From positions 1 through 21,357 of the forward strand of contig CAZTVF010000092.1 of the NCBI GenBank assembly GCA_964616985.1: DNA of 21,357 nt, written 5' to 3'. The position numbers and the translations under genes were made by a program. The stretch comes from CAZTVF01 sp964616985 (GTDB lineage Bacteria; Planctomycetota; Phycisphaerae; SM23-33). This document shows positions 1-7,003 of the stretch, in pieces. Numbering within the stretch: the stretch's first letter is position 1; the number at the start of each line of letters is the position of its first letter. Below the pieces are notes generated by a model. That model did no database searches and had not been told where the DNA came from. It worked only from the letters and a program-made list of their open reading frames with translations.

Positions 1-12
1 TTCTCCCGCTCT

Positions 13-54
13 GTGAGCGACGTTTTTCCTGTGCCAGGAAAAACGGTCGCTCAC
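13..54. repeat. Hairpin repeat family A, copy 1
   Basis: The arms at 13-31 and 35-54 are complementary over 19 bp, with a single bulged G in the right arm and a 3-nt loop. The core is gtttttcctg / caggaaaaac. A second copy with the same core and right flank lies at 7004-7045. It sits about 25 bp before the thioredoxin promoter, so it may end transcription from an upstream gene outside the window, but no clean T-run follows. It could equally be a REP-like dispersed palindrome. Confidence 0.75.
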
Positions 55-80
55 TCACCTCGCGCCTTCCCGCGTTCAGG

Positions 81-109
81 TTGACAATCATCCCCCGCGT
101 GTCTACTAT
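81..109 (+). promoter_or_regulatory. Sigma70-type promoter of the thioredoxin gene
   Basis: A perfect -35 hexamer TTGACA (81-86) is followed by a 17-nt spacer and TACTAT (104-109), a 4/6 match to the -10 consensus. The expected transcript start near 116 gives a leader of about 20 nt. That leader carries the purine-rich ribosome binding site ggaaaaggag (121-130), 6 nt before the GTG start. Assigned from the sequence pattern alone. Confidence 0.7.
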
Positions 110-136
110 TCCGATACAACGGAAAAGGAGTCGCCC

Positions 137-469
137 GTGGCATCAGAAAACGTGATGGAACTGACTGACGATAATTTCGAGGCCGAGGTTCTTGGCGAGG
201 GAACCGCCGCGCTGGTCGACTTCTGGGCCGAGTGGTGCATGCCCTGCCGCATGCTTGCTCCCACGATCGACGACATCGCCACCGAATACACCGGGCGCCT
301 CAAGGTCGGCAAGGTCGACACCGACGCCAACCGCGAGATCTCGATGAAGTTCGGAATCAGTGCGATCCCCACCGTCATCCTCTTCAAGGACGGCCAGATG
401 GTCAAGAAGTTCGTCGGCCTCCAGCAGAAGCGCGATCTCAAGGCCGCGATCGATCAGGTCATCGGCTAA
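137..469 (+). CDS. trxA: Thioredoxin (WCMPC active site)
   Basis: A 110-aa single-domain thioredoxin, the usual length for a cytoplasmic TrxA. It reduces protein disulfides using electrons from thioredoxin reductase. Visible features are the VDFWAEWCMPCR active site (redox cysteines 34 and 37), the charged buried stretch before it, KVDTDAN (59-65), and the cis-proline loop SAIPT (Pro78). No signal peptide is present. The start is GTG, chosen because ggaaaaggag lies 6 nt upstream and the family begins about here. The residue after the first cysteine is Met instead of the common Gly (CGPC); this dipeptide tunes redox potential in the family. The gene has its own promoter and is followed by 147 bp before the next gene, so it may be monocistronic. 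Confidence 0.96.
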   Translation: MASENVMELTDDNFEAEVLGEGTAALVDFWAEWCMPCRMLAPTIDDIATEYTGRLKVGKVDTDANREISMKFGISAIPTVILFKDGQMVKKFVGLQQKRDLKAAIDQVIG

Positions 470-495
470 GGTCAAGCGCCGTTGGCCTCAGGGGT

Positions 496-515
496 GGCGG
501 CCTTCCCAGGCCGCC
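496..515. repeat. Small perfect hairpin after trxA
   Basis: An 8-bp perfect stem (496-503 / 508-515, ggcggcct / aggccgcc) with a 4-nt loop, 27 bp after the thioredoxin stop. It could help end the trxA transcript, but no T-run follows. Confidence 0.5.
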
Positions 516-545
516 GCCAGGAACGGTGCCACATATCTTGTGGCG

Positions 546-566
546 GCACAGGTCTCCAACCTGTGC
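546..566. repeat. Small hairpin plus 9-nt direct repeats upstream of nnrE
   Basis: Arms gcacaggt (546-553) and acctgtgc (559-566) are perfectly complementary around a 5-nt loop. Directly downstream (about 568-592) a 9-nt unit, cagcttgca, is repeated in tandem. Together with the 496-515 hairpin this fills most of the 147-bp gap between trxA and nnrE. An open frame runs through it, but its codons read only as the repeats, so I treat it as non-coding. Confidence 0.5.
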
Positions 567-616
567 TGCACAGCTTGCACAGCTTGCACAGCGGTGCCAT
601 GGTCAGAGAGGCCCAC

Positions 617-1309
617 GTGAAATCGCTCTCACGCCAGCAGGTTCGCGCGATCGACCGCTATGCGATCGACGTGCTGGGCGTTCCGGGCGTGCTGCTGATG
701 GAGAACGCCGGGCGCAATGCCGCCGAAGCCATCGAACACTACCTCGTCACGGCCCGCGGCCACTCGGTTGCGGTCGTTGCCGGCGGCGGGAACAACGGCG
801 GCGACGGCTTCGTCATCGCCCGGCACCTCGTCTTGCGCGGCGCCAAGGTCAGCGTCTTCCTGGTCGCGCCTCCGGAGAAGATTGCAGGCGACGCGCTGGT
901 CAACCTCAACATCATTCGCAAACTCGGGCTCGAAATCCGCACGCTCGCCGAGGCCGACCTCGACGGGCTCTACCTCGTGCTGCGGAGGTTCGACCTCATC
1001 GTCGACGCCCTGGGCGGCACGGGCGTGCAGGGCTCGCTCACCGGGGCCATCGCCAAGGCGGTGGGGCAGGTGAACGACTCGGGCACGCCGGCGGCCGCCG
1101 TCGATATTCCCACCGGGCTCGACTGCGACACCGGCGAAATCCACGGCCAGACCATTCGCGCGGCCTTCACCGTCACCTTCGTCGCCCGCAAGAAGGGCTT
1201 CGACGCCGACGAGGCGGCCGAGTACACCGGGGAGGTCATCGTCGTCGACATTGGCATCCCGGCTGCACAGGTGGCCCAACTCATCGAAAACGCCGAGGCG
1301 AAGGGATGA
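617..1309 (+). CDS. nnrE: NAD(P)H-hydrate epimerase (YjeF N-terminal family)
   Basis: A 230-aa protein matching the stand-alone YjeF_N epimerase. It interconverts the R and S epimers of damaged hydrated NAD(P)H so that the partner dehydratase can repair them. Seen in order: LMENAGRNAAEAI (27-39), the nucleotide-binding loop GGGNNGGDGFVIARHL (57-71 region), VDALGGTG (129-136) with the family aspartate, and DIPTGLDCDTG (163-173). The C-terminal dehydratase domain found in bifunctional Nnr proteins is absent, and no separate dehydratase gene is in the window. I chose GTG at 617 because gagagg lies just upstream and homology starts there. An in-frame ATG at 599 has no ribosome binding site, and the frame further upstream is repeat sequence. 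The stop overlaps the next start (ATGA). Confidence 0.92.
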   Translation: MKSLSRQQVRAIDRYAIDVLGVPGVLLMENAGRNAAEAIEHYLVTARGHSVAVVAGGGNNGGDGFVIARHLVLRGAKVSVFLVAPPEKIAGDALVNLNIIRKLGLEIRTLAEADLDGLYLVLRRFDLIVDALGGTGVQGSLTGAIAKAVGQVNDSGTPAAAVDIPTGLDCDTGEIHGQTIRAAFTVTFVARKKGFDADEAAEYTGEVIVVDIGIPAAQVAQLIENAEAKG

Positions 1310-2133
1310 ATGTCCGCCCGCTGCAGATCGAGGATGTCGCGGCGGGACTGACGCTGTGCCGCATCGCCGGGTGGAACCACCTCTACGACGACTGGACGAC
1401 CTACCTCACTTGCGGCGGCATGTTCGTGGCCGAGGAAGGCGGGGCGGTCGTGGCGACGGCCGGGGCCATCCCCTACGGCACCGACCTCGCCTGGATCGGC
1501 GTGGTGCTGACGCATCCCGACTTCCGCGGCCGCGGCCTGGCGACGGCCCTGATGACCGAGTGCATCCGCTGGCTGCGCGCACGCGGCGTGGGCAGCATCA
1601 AGCTCGACGCCAGCGACATGGGCAAGCCCATCTACCAGCGGCTTGGCTTTGTCGAAGAGCAGCCGATCATGCGCTATCGCGGCATCGCCGCGGGCAAGGC
1701 GGCCCCCGCGCGGGGAATCGCCGCCGCCCACTGGCCGGCCGTGCAGGAACTGGACCGCCGCGCATTCGGCGCTGACCGCTCAGCTCTGCTGCACACGATC
1801 GACTCGCAAGAGGGCACGGTGTCGGCCATCGTCGAAGGCAACGGCGTGCTCACGGGGTATGGCATGGCCCGCCCGGGGCACCTGGCGAGCTACATCGGCC
1901 CGGTGGTGGCCGCCGACGCCGCGGCCGCACGCGAGGTCTACGCGCGATTGCTCGACGCGCTGCCTCATGGCCCCGTCTTCTGCGATGCCTTGCCCCGCCA
2001 CGCCGCCGCCGGCCAACTGGTCGAATCGCTGGGTTTCACTCCCGCCCGCACGCTGACGCGGATGTACCTGGATTCCAACGTCGCCGGCGCCGCCGATCTC
2101 GTTTATGCCGTCGCCGGCATGGAGTACGGTTAA
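1306..2133 (+). CDS. GNAT-family N-acetyltransferase with a second C-terminal GNAT-like domain
   Basis: A 275-aa protein. The N-terminal half is a complete GNAT fold with the acetyl-CoA pyrophosphate loop in IGVVLTHPDFRGRGLATAL (64-82, R-G-R-G-L-A) and the closing YQRLGF motif (110-115). The C-terminal half (about 135-275) resembles the second, shorter acetyltransferase-like domain that follows some GNATs (Acetyltransf_18 type), ending in an LGF...TLTRMY strand. It presumably transfers an acetyl group to an amine; the substrate is unknown. The ATG overlaps the nnrE stop by 4 bp, so translation is probably coupled. The same frame is open upstream for hundreds of codons inside nnrE, but that part is Arg/His-rich shadow sequence and not part of this protein. 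Confidence 0.85.
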   Translation: MNVRPLQIEDVAAGLTLCRIAGWNHLYDDWTTYLTCGGMFVAEEGGAVVATAGAIPYGTDLAWIGVVLTHPDFRGRGLATALMTECIRWLRARGVGSIKLDASDMGKPIYQRLGFVEEQPIMRYRGIAAGKAAPARGIAAAHWPAVQELDRRAFGADRSALLHTIDSQEGTVSAIVEGNGVLTGYGMARPGHLASYIGPVVAADAAAAREVYARLLDALPHGPVFCDALPRHAAAGQLVESLGFTPARTLTRMYLDSNVAGAADLVYAVAGMEYG

Positions 2134-2146
2134 GAGCCTAATGCTC

Positions 2147-2222
2147 TGGCGGCGGCTTGCCGTTCGTCGCTGCTTCTCATTGTGGCCAAGACCTGACAGC
2201 GCCGAACGGACAAGCCGCCGTC
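2147..2222. repeat. Inverted repeat family B, copy 1
   Basis: An imperfect inverted repeat of about 76 bp. The left arm (2148-2172) pairs with the right arm (2197-2222) with a few mismatches, around a loop of about 24 nt. The right arm reads cagcgccgaacggacaa followed by gccgccg. Nearly the same right arm, with a matching left arm, occurs at 13323-13394 in the same orientation. It begins 14 bp after the GNAT stop, so it might act as a terminator, but there is no T-run and the two-copy distribution points to a small dispersed element. Confidence 0.65.
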
Positions 2223-2271
2223 AAAGCTCGCCGCAAGAAGATCAGTCACGTGCCCTCATTCACCCGCCTCA

Positions 2272-2300
2272 TTGCCAATCATTCTCCTTTCGCCTAGACT
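2272..2300 (+). promoter_or_regulatory. Sigma70-type promoter of the agmatine genes
   Basis: TTGCCA (2272-2277, 5/6 to consensus), a 17-nt spacer, then TAGACT (2295-2300, 4/6). The expected start near 2307 gives a short leader containing gggcaggg (2312-2319) as ribosome binding site for the ATG at 2324. Found by pattern only. Confidence 0.55.
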
Positions 2301-2323
2301 GTTGGCGTCACGGGCAGGGCTTT

Positions 2324-3165
2324 ATGACCAAGACCAAGATCAACGTCGCGCTCATCCAGATGATGGTCGGCACCGACGGCGGCGAGAACCGTCGCCGCGC
2401 GTACGACATGATCGAGCGGGCGGCGGCCGCGGGCGCCAACATCATCTGCCTGCCGGAGCTGTTCGCCTCGCAGTACTTCTGCCAGCGGGAGGACGCCGCA
2501 TCGTTCGACCTGGCCGAGGCCGTGCCGGGGCCGACGACCGACAGCGTCTCGGCCATCGCCCGACGCATGGGCGTCGTCGTCATCACCCCCGTCTTCGAAC
2601 GCCGCGCCGCCGGCGTGTATCACAACGCCGCCGCCGTGATCGACGCCGACGGCGCCGTCGCGGGCCTGTACCGCAAGATGCACATCCCCGATGACCCCGG
2701 CTACTACGAGAAGTATTACTTCACCCCCGGCGACACGGGCTTCACGGCTGTGACTACGCGTCACGCGACGGTGGGGCCGCTGATCTGCTGGGACCAGTGG
2801 TATTCCGAGGCCGCCCGCCTGACCGCCCTGCGCGGCGCGAGCATCCCGCCCAACGCGACGCGTGGCGGACCGTGCAGCGCGGACACGCCATCGCCAACGG
2901 TGTGTATGTCGCCGCCGTCAACCGCGTGGGGCTCGAGGCGCACTACGGCCCCGGCATCGAATTCTGGGGCTCGTCGTTCATCGCCGATCCCATGGGGCAG
3001 ATCATCGCCGAGGGCGCCGCCGACCGCGAGGAGATCGTCATGGCCGCCGTGGACCTGGGGCGGATCGAAGAGGTCCGCCGCAACTGGCCCTTCCTTCGCG
3101 ACCGCCGCATCGACGCGTACGCCGGCCTCGACCGCCGCCTGCTGGACAAGGGCGTGCTGCCATGA
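2324..3165 (+). pseudogene. aguB: N-carbamoylputrescine amidase, broken by internal deletion and frameshift
   Basis: AguB is a nitrilase-superfamily enzyme that hydrolyses N-carbamoylputrescine to putrescine, CO2 and ammonia, the last step of the agmatine route. The first frame (from ATG 2324) gives residues 1 to about 175 with the whole Glu-Lys-Cys triad: CLPELF (Glu45), LYRKMHIP (Lys118) and ICWDQW (Cys155). After TALRGASI (about 2848) the reading moves to another frame, which continues as QRDAWRTVQRGHAIANG through GIEFWGSSFIADP to a stop at 3163-3165. The segment expected between them (LFYPTAIG and following, about 20 residues) is missing. The shift fits a loss of 3n+1 bases, roughly 60 nt. 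Read straight through, the first frame would give a nonsense tail ending at 3229 inside aguA. It may be a true mutation or an assembly error. The second fragment overlaps the aguA start (ATGA). Confidence 0.85.
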
Positions 3166-4274
3166 AGCGAACGTCCGACGCCGCCCCCGGCAAGACGCCC
3201 GCCGCTCTGGGCTTTCGCATGCCCGCTGAGTGGGAGCCGCACGAGGCCACCTGGATCGCCTGGCCTCATAACCGCACGGACTGGCCCGGCAAGATCTTCG
3301 CGATCCAGTGGGCGATGGCCGAGATGGTCCGAAAGATCTCGCCCGGCGAGGTCGTCCGCATCCTGGTGAACTCCGTGGAGCACGAGAGCAAGGCCCGCGG
3401 CCTCCTGACCCGGGCGCACGTGGATATGTCCCGCGTGGAGTTCTTCCGCATCGGCACCAACCGCGCGTGGGTGCGAGACTCCGGCGCGATCTTCATCCGC
3501 CGCGGGGGAACGCGCCCCGAGATGGCGGCCGTCGATTTCGTCTTCAACGCCTGGGCCCGCTACAGCGATTGGAAACGCGACGCCCGCGTCGCCAGCCGCA
3601 TCGGCCGCGCCATGGGCGTGCGGGTCTTCGACGCCTCGGCCGACGGCGTGCCGGTGGTGCTGGAGGGCGGCTCCATCGAGACCAACGGCAACGGGACGCT
3701 GGTGACCACCGAGGAGTGCCTGCTGGACACCGAGGTGCAGTGCCGCAACCCCCAGCTCGATCGCGACGCCATCGAGTGGACCATTCGCGATTACCTGGGC
3801 GTGACGAACATCCTGTGGCTGGGCCACGGCATCGCGGGCGACGATACCCACGGGCACGTGGACGACCTGTGCCGCTTCGTCAACCCCACGACGATGGTGC
3901 TCTGCCACGAGGACGACGTCCGCGACGTGAACTACTACCCGCTGGCGCAGAACCGCGAGCGTCTGGCCAACCACCGCCTGGAGGACGGCTCGCGGATCGA
4001 GGTCGTGCCCCTGCCCATGCCCGAACCGCTCTACTTCGACGGCCGACGCCTGCCGGCCAGCTACGCCAACTTCTACATCTGCAACGCGGCCGTGCTGGTG
4101 CCCACGTACAACGACCCGATGGACCGCAAGGCGCTGGGCATCCTCTCGGAACTGTTCCACGACCGTCCCGTCGTCGGCATCCACAGCGGCGACCTCATCT
4201 GGGGCTTCGGCGCGATCCACTGCCTCACGCAGCAGCAGCCCAGCTTCTACGGGGCCGGACAAGCAGGGGAGTGA
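3162..4274 (+). CDS. aguA: Agmatine deiminase (PAD_porph family)
   Basis: A 370-aa protein, the usual length for agmatine deiminase, which converts agmatine to N-carbamoylputrescine plus ammonia in the cytoplasm. Seen: MPAEWEPHEATWIAWP (20-35), WVRDSGAIF (103-111), EGGSIETNG (168-176), GDDTHGHVDDL (226-236) with His232, and IHCLTQQQP (352-360) with the nucleophile Cys354. The loop before the cysteine reads GFGAIHC where the family usually has GGGNIHC, a mild departure that might affect substrate choice. Other members of this family act on peptidyl-arginine, but the adjoining aguB favours agmatine. The start at 3162 overlaps the aguB stop by 4 bp, which suggests the pair was translated together before aguB broke. 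Confidence 0.92.
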   Translation: MKRTSDAAPGKTPAALGFRMPAEWEPHEATWIAWPHNRTDWPGKIFAIQWAMAEMVRKISPGEVVRILVNSVEHESKARGLLTRAHVDMSRVEFFRIGTNRAWVRDSGAIFIRRGGTRPEMAAVDFVFNAWARYSDWKRDARVASRIGRAMGVRVFDASADGVPVVLEGGSIETNGNGTLVTTEECLLDTEVQCRNPQLDRDAIEWTIRDYLGVTNILWLGHGIAGDDTHGHVDDLCRFVNPTTMVLCHEDDVRDVNYYPLAQNRERLANHRLEDGSRIEVVPLPMPEPLYFDGRRLPASYANFYICNAAVLVPTYNDPMDRKALGILSELFHDRPVVGIHSGDLIWGFGAIHCLTQQQPSFYGAGQAGE

Positions 4275-4288
4275 GTTCCTTCGGGTGC

Positions 4289-4315
4289 CACTGTTCTCGT
4301 TGTTTGAGAACAGTG
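4289..4315. repeat. Perfect 10-bp hairpin after aguA
   Basis: Arms cactgttctc (4289-4298) and gagaacagtg (4306-4315) around a 7-nt loop, 14 bp after the aguA stop. It is well placed as a terminator, but no T-run follows on the + strand, so factor-independent termination is uncertain. It may be another dispersed palindrome. Confidence 0.55.
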
Positions 4316-4363
4316 CTCGCCTGGCTCATGCAGGCGCGCGAGTCTAGTCGAAAGTAATCATAT

Positions 4364-5407
4364 ATGAAACGCACCTTGCTCATCGTCCTGGCGGGATCCT
4401 TGCTTGCCCTGATGGCCTGCGGCCGGAATACTTCCCTTGATTCGTCGGCTTCCAGACCGGGCGCGCTTGCTGCCGGCTCCAGGGATGGCGCGACCACGTG
4501 GGCTGTCGAGGTCGAAATGCAGGACGTGGAAATGGAGGAGAACTGCTGGCTGTTGCCGATCAATCCTGCCGGCGGCTCCAGCATCCGATCGTTATACGAG
4601 CACGCGCCCACTCAGCCGGTGGCGATCCTGAAGCCCAAGCCAATTGCACTGGTTGCCCGTCTAGCCTGTGCCGGTCGGTCCGAAGATCAATTGGTTTCAG
4701 AAGTCACCCGCAAGGGAAACAACATTATCATTAACATCAAGGATATCGGGACTGGCTTGAGTTTGCCCCGAAACAAGGTTCCCTTCGTGCGGGCGTCACT
4801 GCCCGAGTCGCTTCCTCCAGGCCGGTACTACGCAACACTGTTCTGGCAGGAGTACGTGCGGGACAGTAGCGGGGAACTGCAGCCCAGGATAGAAACGATG
4901 TGGCTTCCGTCTTCTTATCTCTGTTGCATGTTTGACGTTGCTGGCCCTGACGGGAGGTCGCCCGAAGCCAATCGACCTCTGCCGGGAAACTTATCGATAG
5001 CGCAAGCCGTCGGCAACGGCGATGTGCGCGTTGTAGTCTGTGAGAGCAAGGGTCCTACTCTATTCAGATTTGACAAGGACGTGTCGCTCTGCTACGCAAG
5101 CGACGAAGCCGTCGTACAGGAAGTGATAGCTGGCGACGCGAATGTCGGCGATGTATTGCGAATACCCTATATCCTGATGTGCGAGGACGAAAACCCCGTC
5201 TTCAAGGGGCAGAAGGTCATCTGGATAACGCCTCTTCGAGGCAACTGGGCTCCCTTCCCCAAGGCCCTGGCCGATACGCCAGAGAATCGAAAGGCAGTGA
5301 TCGCCGCCATAGCCGAGGCGCTCTCCAAGCCGCGACCAACGAGCTCGCCGAGCCGGCCTCGCGTGTCCACACTGCCGGTAACACGCGCTTGCCCGCCTGG
5401 GGTTTAA
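4364..5407 (+). CDS. Predicted lipoprotein of unknown function
   Basis: A 347-aa protein that I do not recognise. A basic N-terminus and hydrophobic run (1-18) end in the lipobox LMAC, with Cys19 as the probable lipid attachment site, so it is likely membrane-anchored and faces outside the cytoplasm. Residues 45-190 look like a beta-rich domain with several cysteines (C61, C102, C187, C188). Residues 210-322 form a second region (VVQEVIAGDANVGDVLRIPY, then KGQKVIWITP and DTPENRKAVIAAI) resembling an OB-like module that I recall from planctomycete secreted proteins; that resemblance is from memory. The last 25 residues are Pro/Ser/Arg-rich and may be readthrough into repeat-like DNA. Base composition is visibly more AT-rich than its neighbours. 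No good ribosome binding site precedes the ATG. Confidence 0.75.
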   Translation: MKRTLLIVLAGSLLALMACGRNTSLDSSASRPGALAAGSRDGATTWAVEVEMQDVEMEENCWLLPINPAGGSSIRSLYEHAPTQPVAILKPKPIALVARLACAGRSEDQLVSEVTRKGNNIIINIKDIGTGLSLPRNKVPFVRASLPESLPPGRYYATLFWQEYVRDSSGELQPRIETMWLPSSYLCCMFDVAGPDGRSPEANRPLPGNLSIAQAVGNGDVRVVVCESKGPTLFRFDKDVSLCYASDEAVVQEVIAGDANVGDVLRIPYILMCEDENPVFKGQKVIWITPLRGNWAPFPKALADTPENRKAVIAAIAEALSKPRPTSSPSRPRVSTLPVTRACPPGV

Positions 5408-5412
5408 AACCG

Positions 5413-5442
5413 TGGCAACGGGATAAGTTCGTCGTGTACAAT
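5413..5442 (+). promoter_or_regulatory. Possible promoter of the glycyl-radical-like gene
   Basis: TACAAT (5437-5442) is a 5/6 match to the -10 consensus. The -35 region (TGGCAA, 5413-5418, 18-nt spacer) is poor. It lies 43 bp before the ATG at 5486. Confidence 0.35.
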
Positions 5443-5485
5443 CCCGCCCGACGGTCGATCTCTCACCTCTCAACAGGCTTGCCAC

Positions 5486-7003
5486 ATGGACGAACTGCGA
5501 CAGGAAATCTCGGCGTACTACGGCGGCATCGCAGCCGATGCTGACAATCCCGCCTTCGCACGAATGCGGCGGGAGGTGGCCGAGGCGATGGAGCGGTTCG
5601 CCAAGGGCAATCCTGCCGCGCACCCCGCCTTGATGAAGGCCCGCCTGCACGAGGAAATCTCCGAGCGGTTCGAGCCCGTCGTCTTAGCGCACAGCCCCTT
5701 CTTTTTCGAGATGGGCGTGCGCCCCTCCGGCAACGATGGCAGGCCCTCGCCGCTGTCGGCGGCGGCGTGGATGTACTATTACCGCCAGGCCCTGTGCACC
5801 GCCTCGCCTGCATGGAAGAACCTGCTCGCGTGCTCGGAGGCGCCCCTGTCGCTGGCGGCGGTGCGCGGGCCCTTCGAGGCCCTCCACGACGCCGGATACG
5901 CCAAGCTCCTTCGCCTGGGCCTGGCCGCTGTGATCGATCAGATCCAGGTCTACAAGGACATCTCCACCGACGCCGACCGCCCGTTCCTGGAGGCCGCCGC
6001 CCGCAGTGCGTACGCGGTGCTGGGCGTGGCCAAGCGGTTCGGACGGAAGGCGGAATTGCTGCTGGCCGCTTCGCCGCGCGGCGGTCAGGAGCAGAACCTG
6101 CGGAGAGTCGCTGAGACGGCGGCCCGCGTGCCCGCGGCCGCCCCGAAGACTTTCTTCGAGGGCCTCTGCGCCCTGGCGTTCTATCGCGAGGTGACGGCCT
6201 CGCTGGAATGCGTGCCGCTTGCCCTGCCGCGGCGAGTGGACCAACTGCTGATCAACCTCTACCGTGCCGACCTTGCCGAGGGGCGGCTGAACGAACCGGA
6301 CGCCGCGGCCCTGCTGGCCCGCTGGCTGCTGCACCTCGACGCCCGCGCCGCCGGTACGCCCGCGGGCGCGCTAGTGCTGAGTTGCGCCGGGGAGGAGAAT
6401 GAACTGACCAAGCTGATCGCCGACGTCCACGCCCGCAGCGGGCTGCAGAATCTGCAGATCGGGCAGGGCGCGGGTGATCCGCCCGCGCCGGCGTGCGTGC
6501 GATGCGAGATCGGCGTGCCTCGCGTGCTGGAGCTTTGCCTTCAGCCGCAGGCGGCCAAGGACGCGCCCGCCGACGTGGCGGCGGCCTTGCCGCGAGCGTA
6601 CGTGCCCTCGCTGACGTGGGAGGAGTTCTATCACCATTTCACCGATGTCCTCACTTCGCTCGTGCGTGCCTCGCGGAAGTGGACGAAGCAGGCGGCGGGG
6701 CTCTGGCCTCAGGTGCAGCCATGCCCTCTGCTGTCGGCCTCGCTGGAGGGCTGCATCGAGTCGGCGAAGGACTGCATCGCCGGCGGTGTCCGCGAGGTCG
6801 TGCTGACGGGAACCCAGGAGGCGTCGGTCTCGCTGGCCGCCATCAAGCACGCCGTCTACGACGGGGCCGCAGGCACGCGCCGGCCGGCCGGGCGCGCGCA
6901 GGTCGCCGCGAGCCTCGCGCAGATCGCGCCGCCGGGCGTCGCTCAATCGCTCGACCCCCTCGCCGCCGCCATCGCCCGTGACCTGGCGGCGGTGGGGCGG
7001 TAG
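5486..7003 (+). CDS. Degenerate glycyl-radical-enzyme-like protein (PFL-like domain, no radical domain)
   Basis: A 505-aa protein; active glycyl radical enzymes (pyruvate formate-lyase, glycerol or choline lyases) usually have 750-850. The PFL-like fold is recognisable in DAGYAKLLRLGLAAVIDQI (135-153), ARVPAAAPKTFFEGLCAL (213-230), RRVDQLLINLYRADLAEGR (249-267) and PLLSASLEGCIESAKDCI (414-431), followed by the usual SLAAIKHAVYD (449-459). The segment that normally carries the active-site cysteine (GCVE-type) is collapsed: ALVLSCAGEENELTKLI runs into PACVRCEIGVPRVLEL within about 30 residues, where active enzymes have roughly 100. The protein then ends before the C-terminal glycyl radical motif (RVxG-type), which is absent here and in the following non-coding DNA. 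No activating radical-SAM gene is nearby. It is probably a pseudoenzyme or decaying gene; Cys337 or Cys340 may be remnants. Confidence 0.75.
   Translation: MDELRQEISAYYGGIAADADNPAFARMRREVAEAMERFAKGNPAAHPALMKARLHEEISERFEPVVLAHSPFFFEMGVRPSGNDGRPSPLSAAAWMYYYRQALCTASPAWKNLLACSEAPLSLAAVRGPFEALHDAGYAKLLRLGLAAVIDQIQVYKDISTDADRPFLEAAARSAYAVLGVAKRFGRKAELLLAASPRGGQEQNLRRVAETAARVPAAAPKTFFEGLCALAFYREVTASLECVPLALPRRVDQLLINLYRADLAEGRLNEPDAAALLARWLLHLDARAAGTPAGALVLSCAGEENELTKLIADVHARSGLQNLQIGQGAGDPPAPACVRCEIGVPRVLELCLQPQAAKDAPADVAAALPRAYVPSLTWEEFYHHFTDVLTSLVRASRKWTKQAAGLWPQVQPCPLLSASLEGCIESAKDCIAGGVREVVLTGTQEASVSLAAIKHAVYDGAAGTRRPAGRAQVAASLAQIAPPGVAQSLDPLAAAIARDLAAVGR

Noticed and set aside
482..616. N-terminal extension of NnrE
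   Set aside because: The extra 45 codons translate hairpins and tandem 9-mers and lack a ribosome binding site; GTG 617 has one.
232..1305. Long open frame in phase with the GNAT gene, running back through nnrE and trxA
   Set aside because: The translation is Arg/His/Gly-rich shadow sequence opposite two well-recognised genes; homology begins only at 1306.
2943..4262. 439-codon - strand and 349-codon + strand open frames over aguA
   Set aside because: Low-complexity shadow translations; aguA accounts for the whole region.
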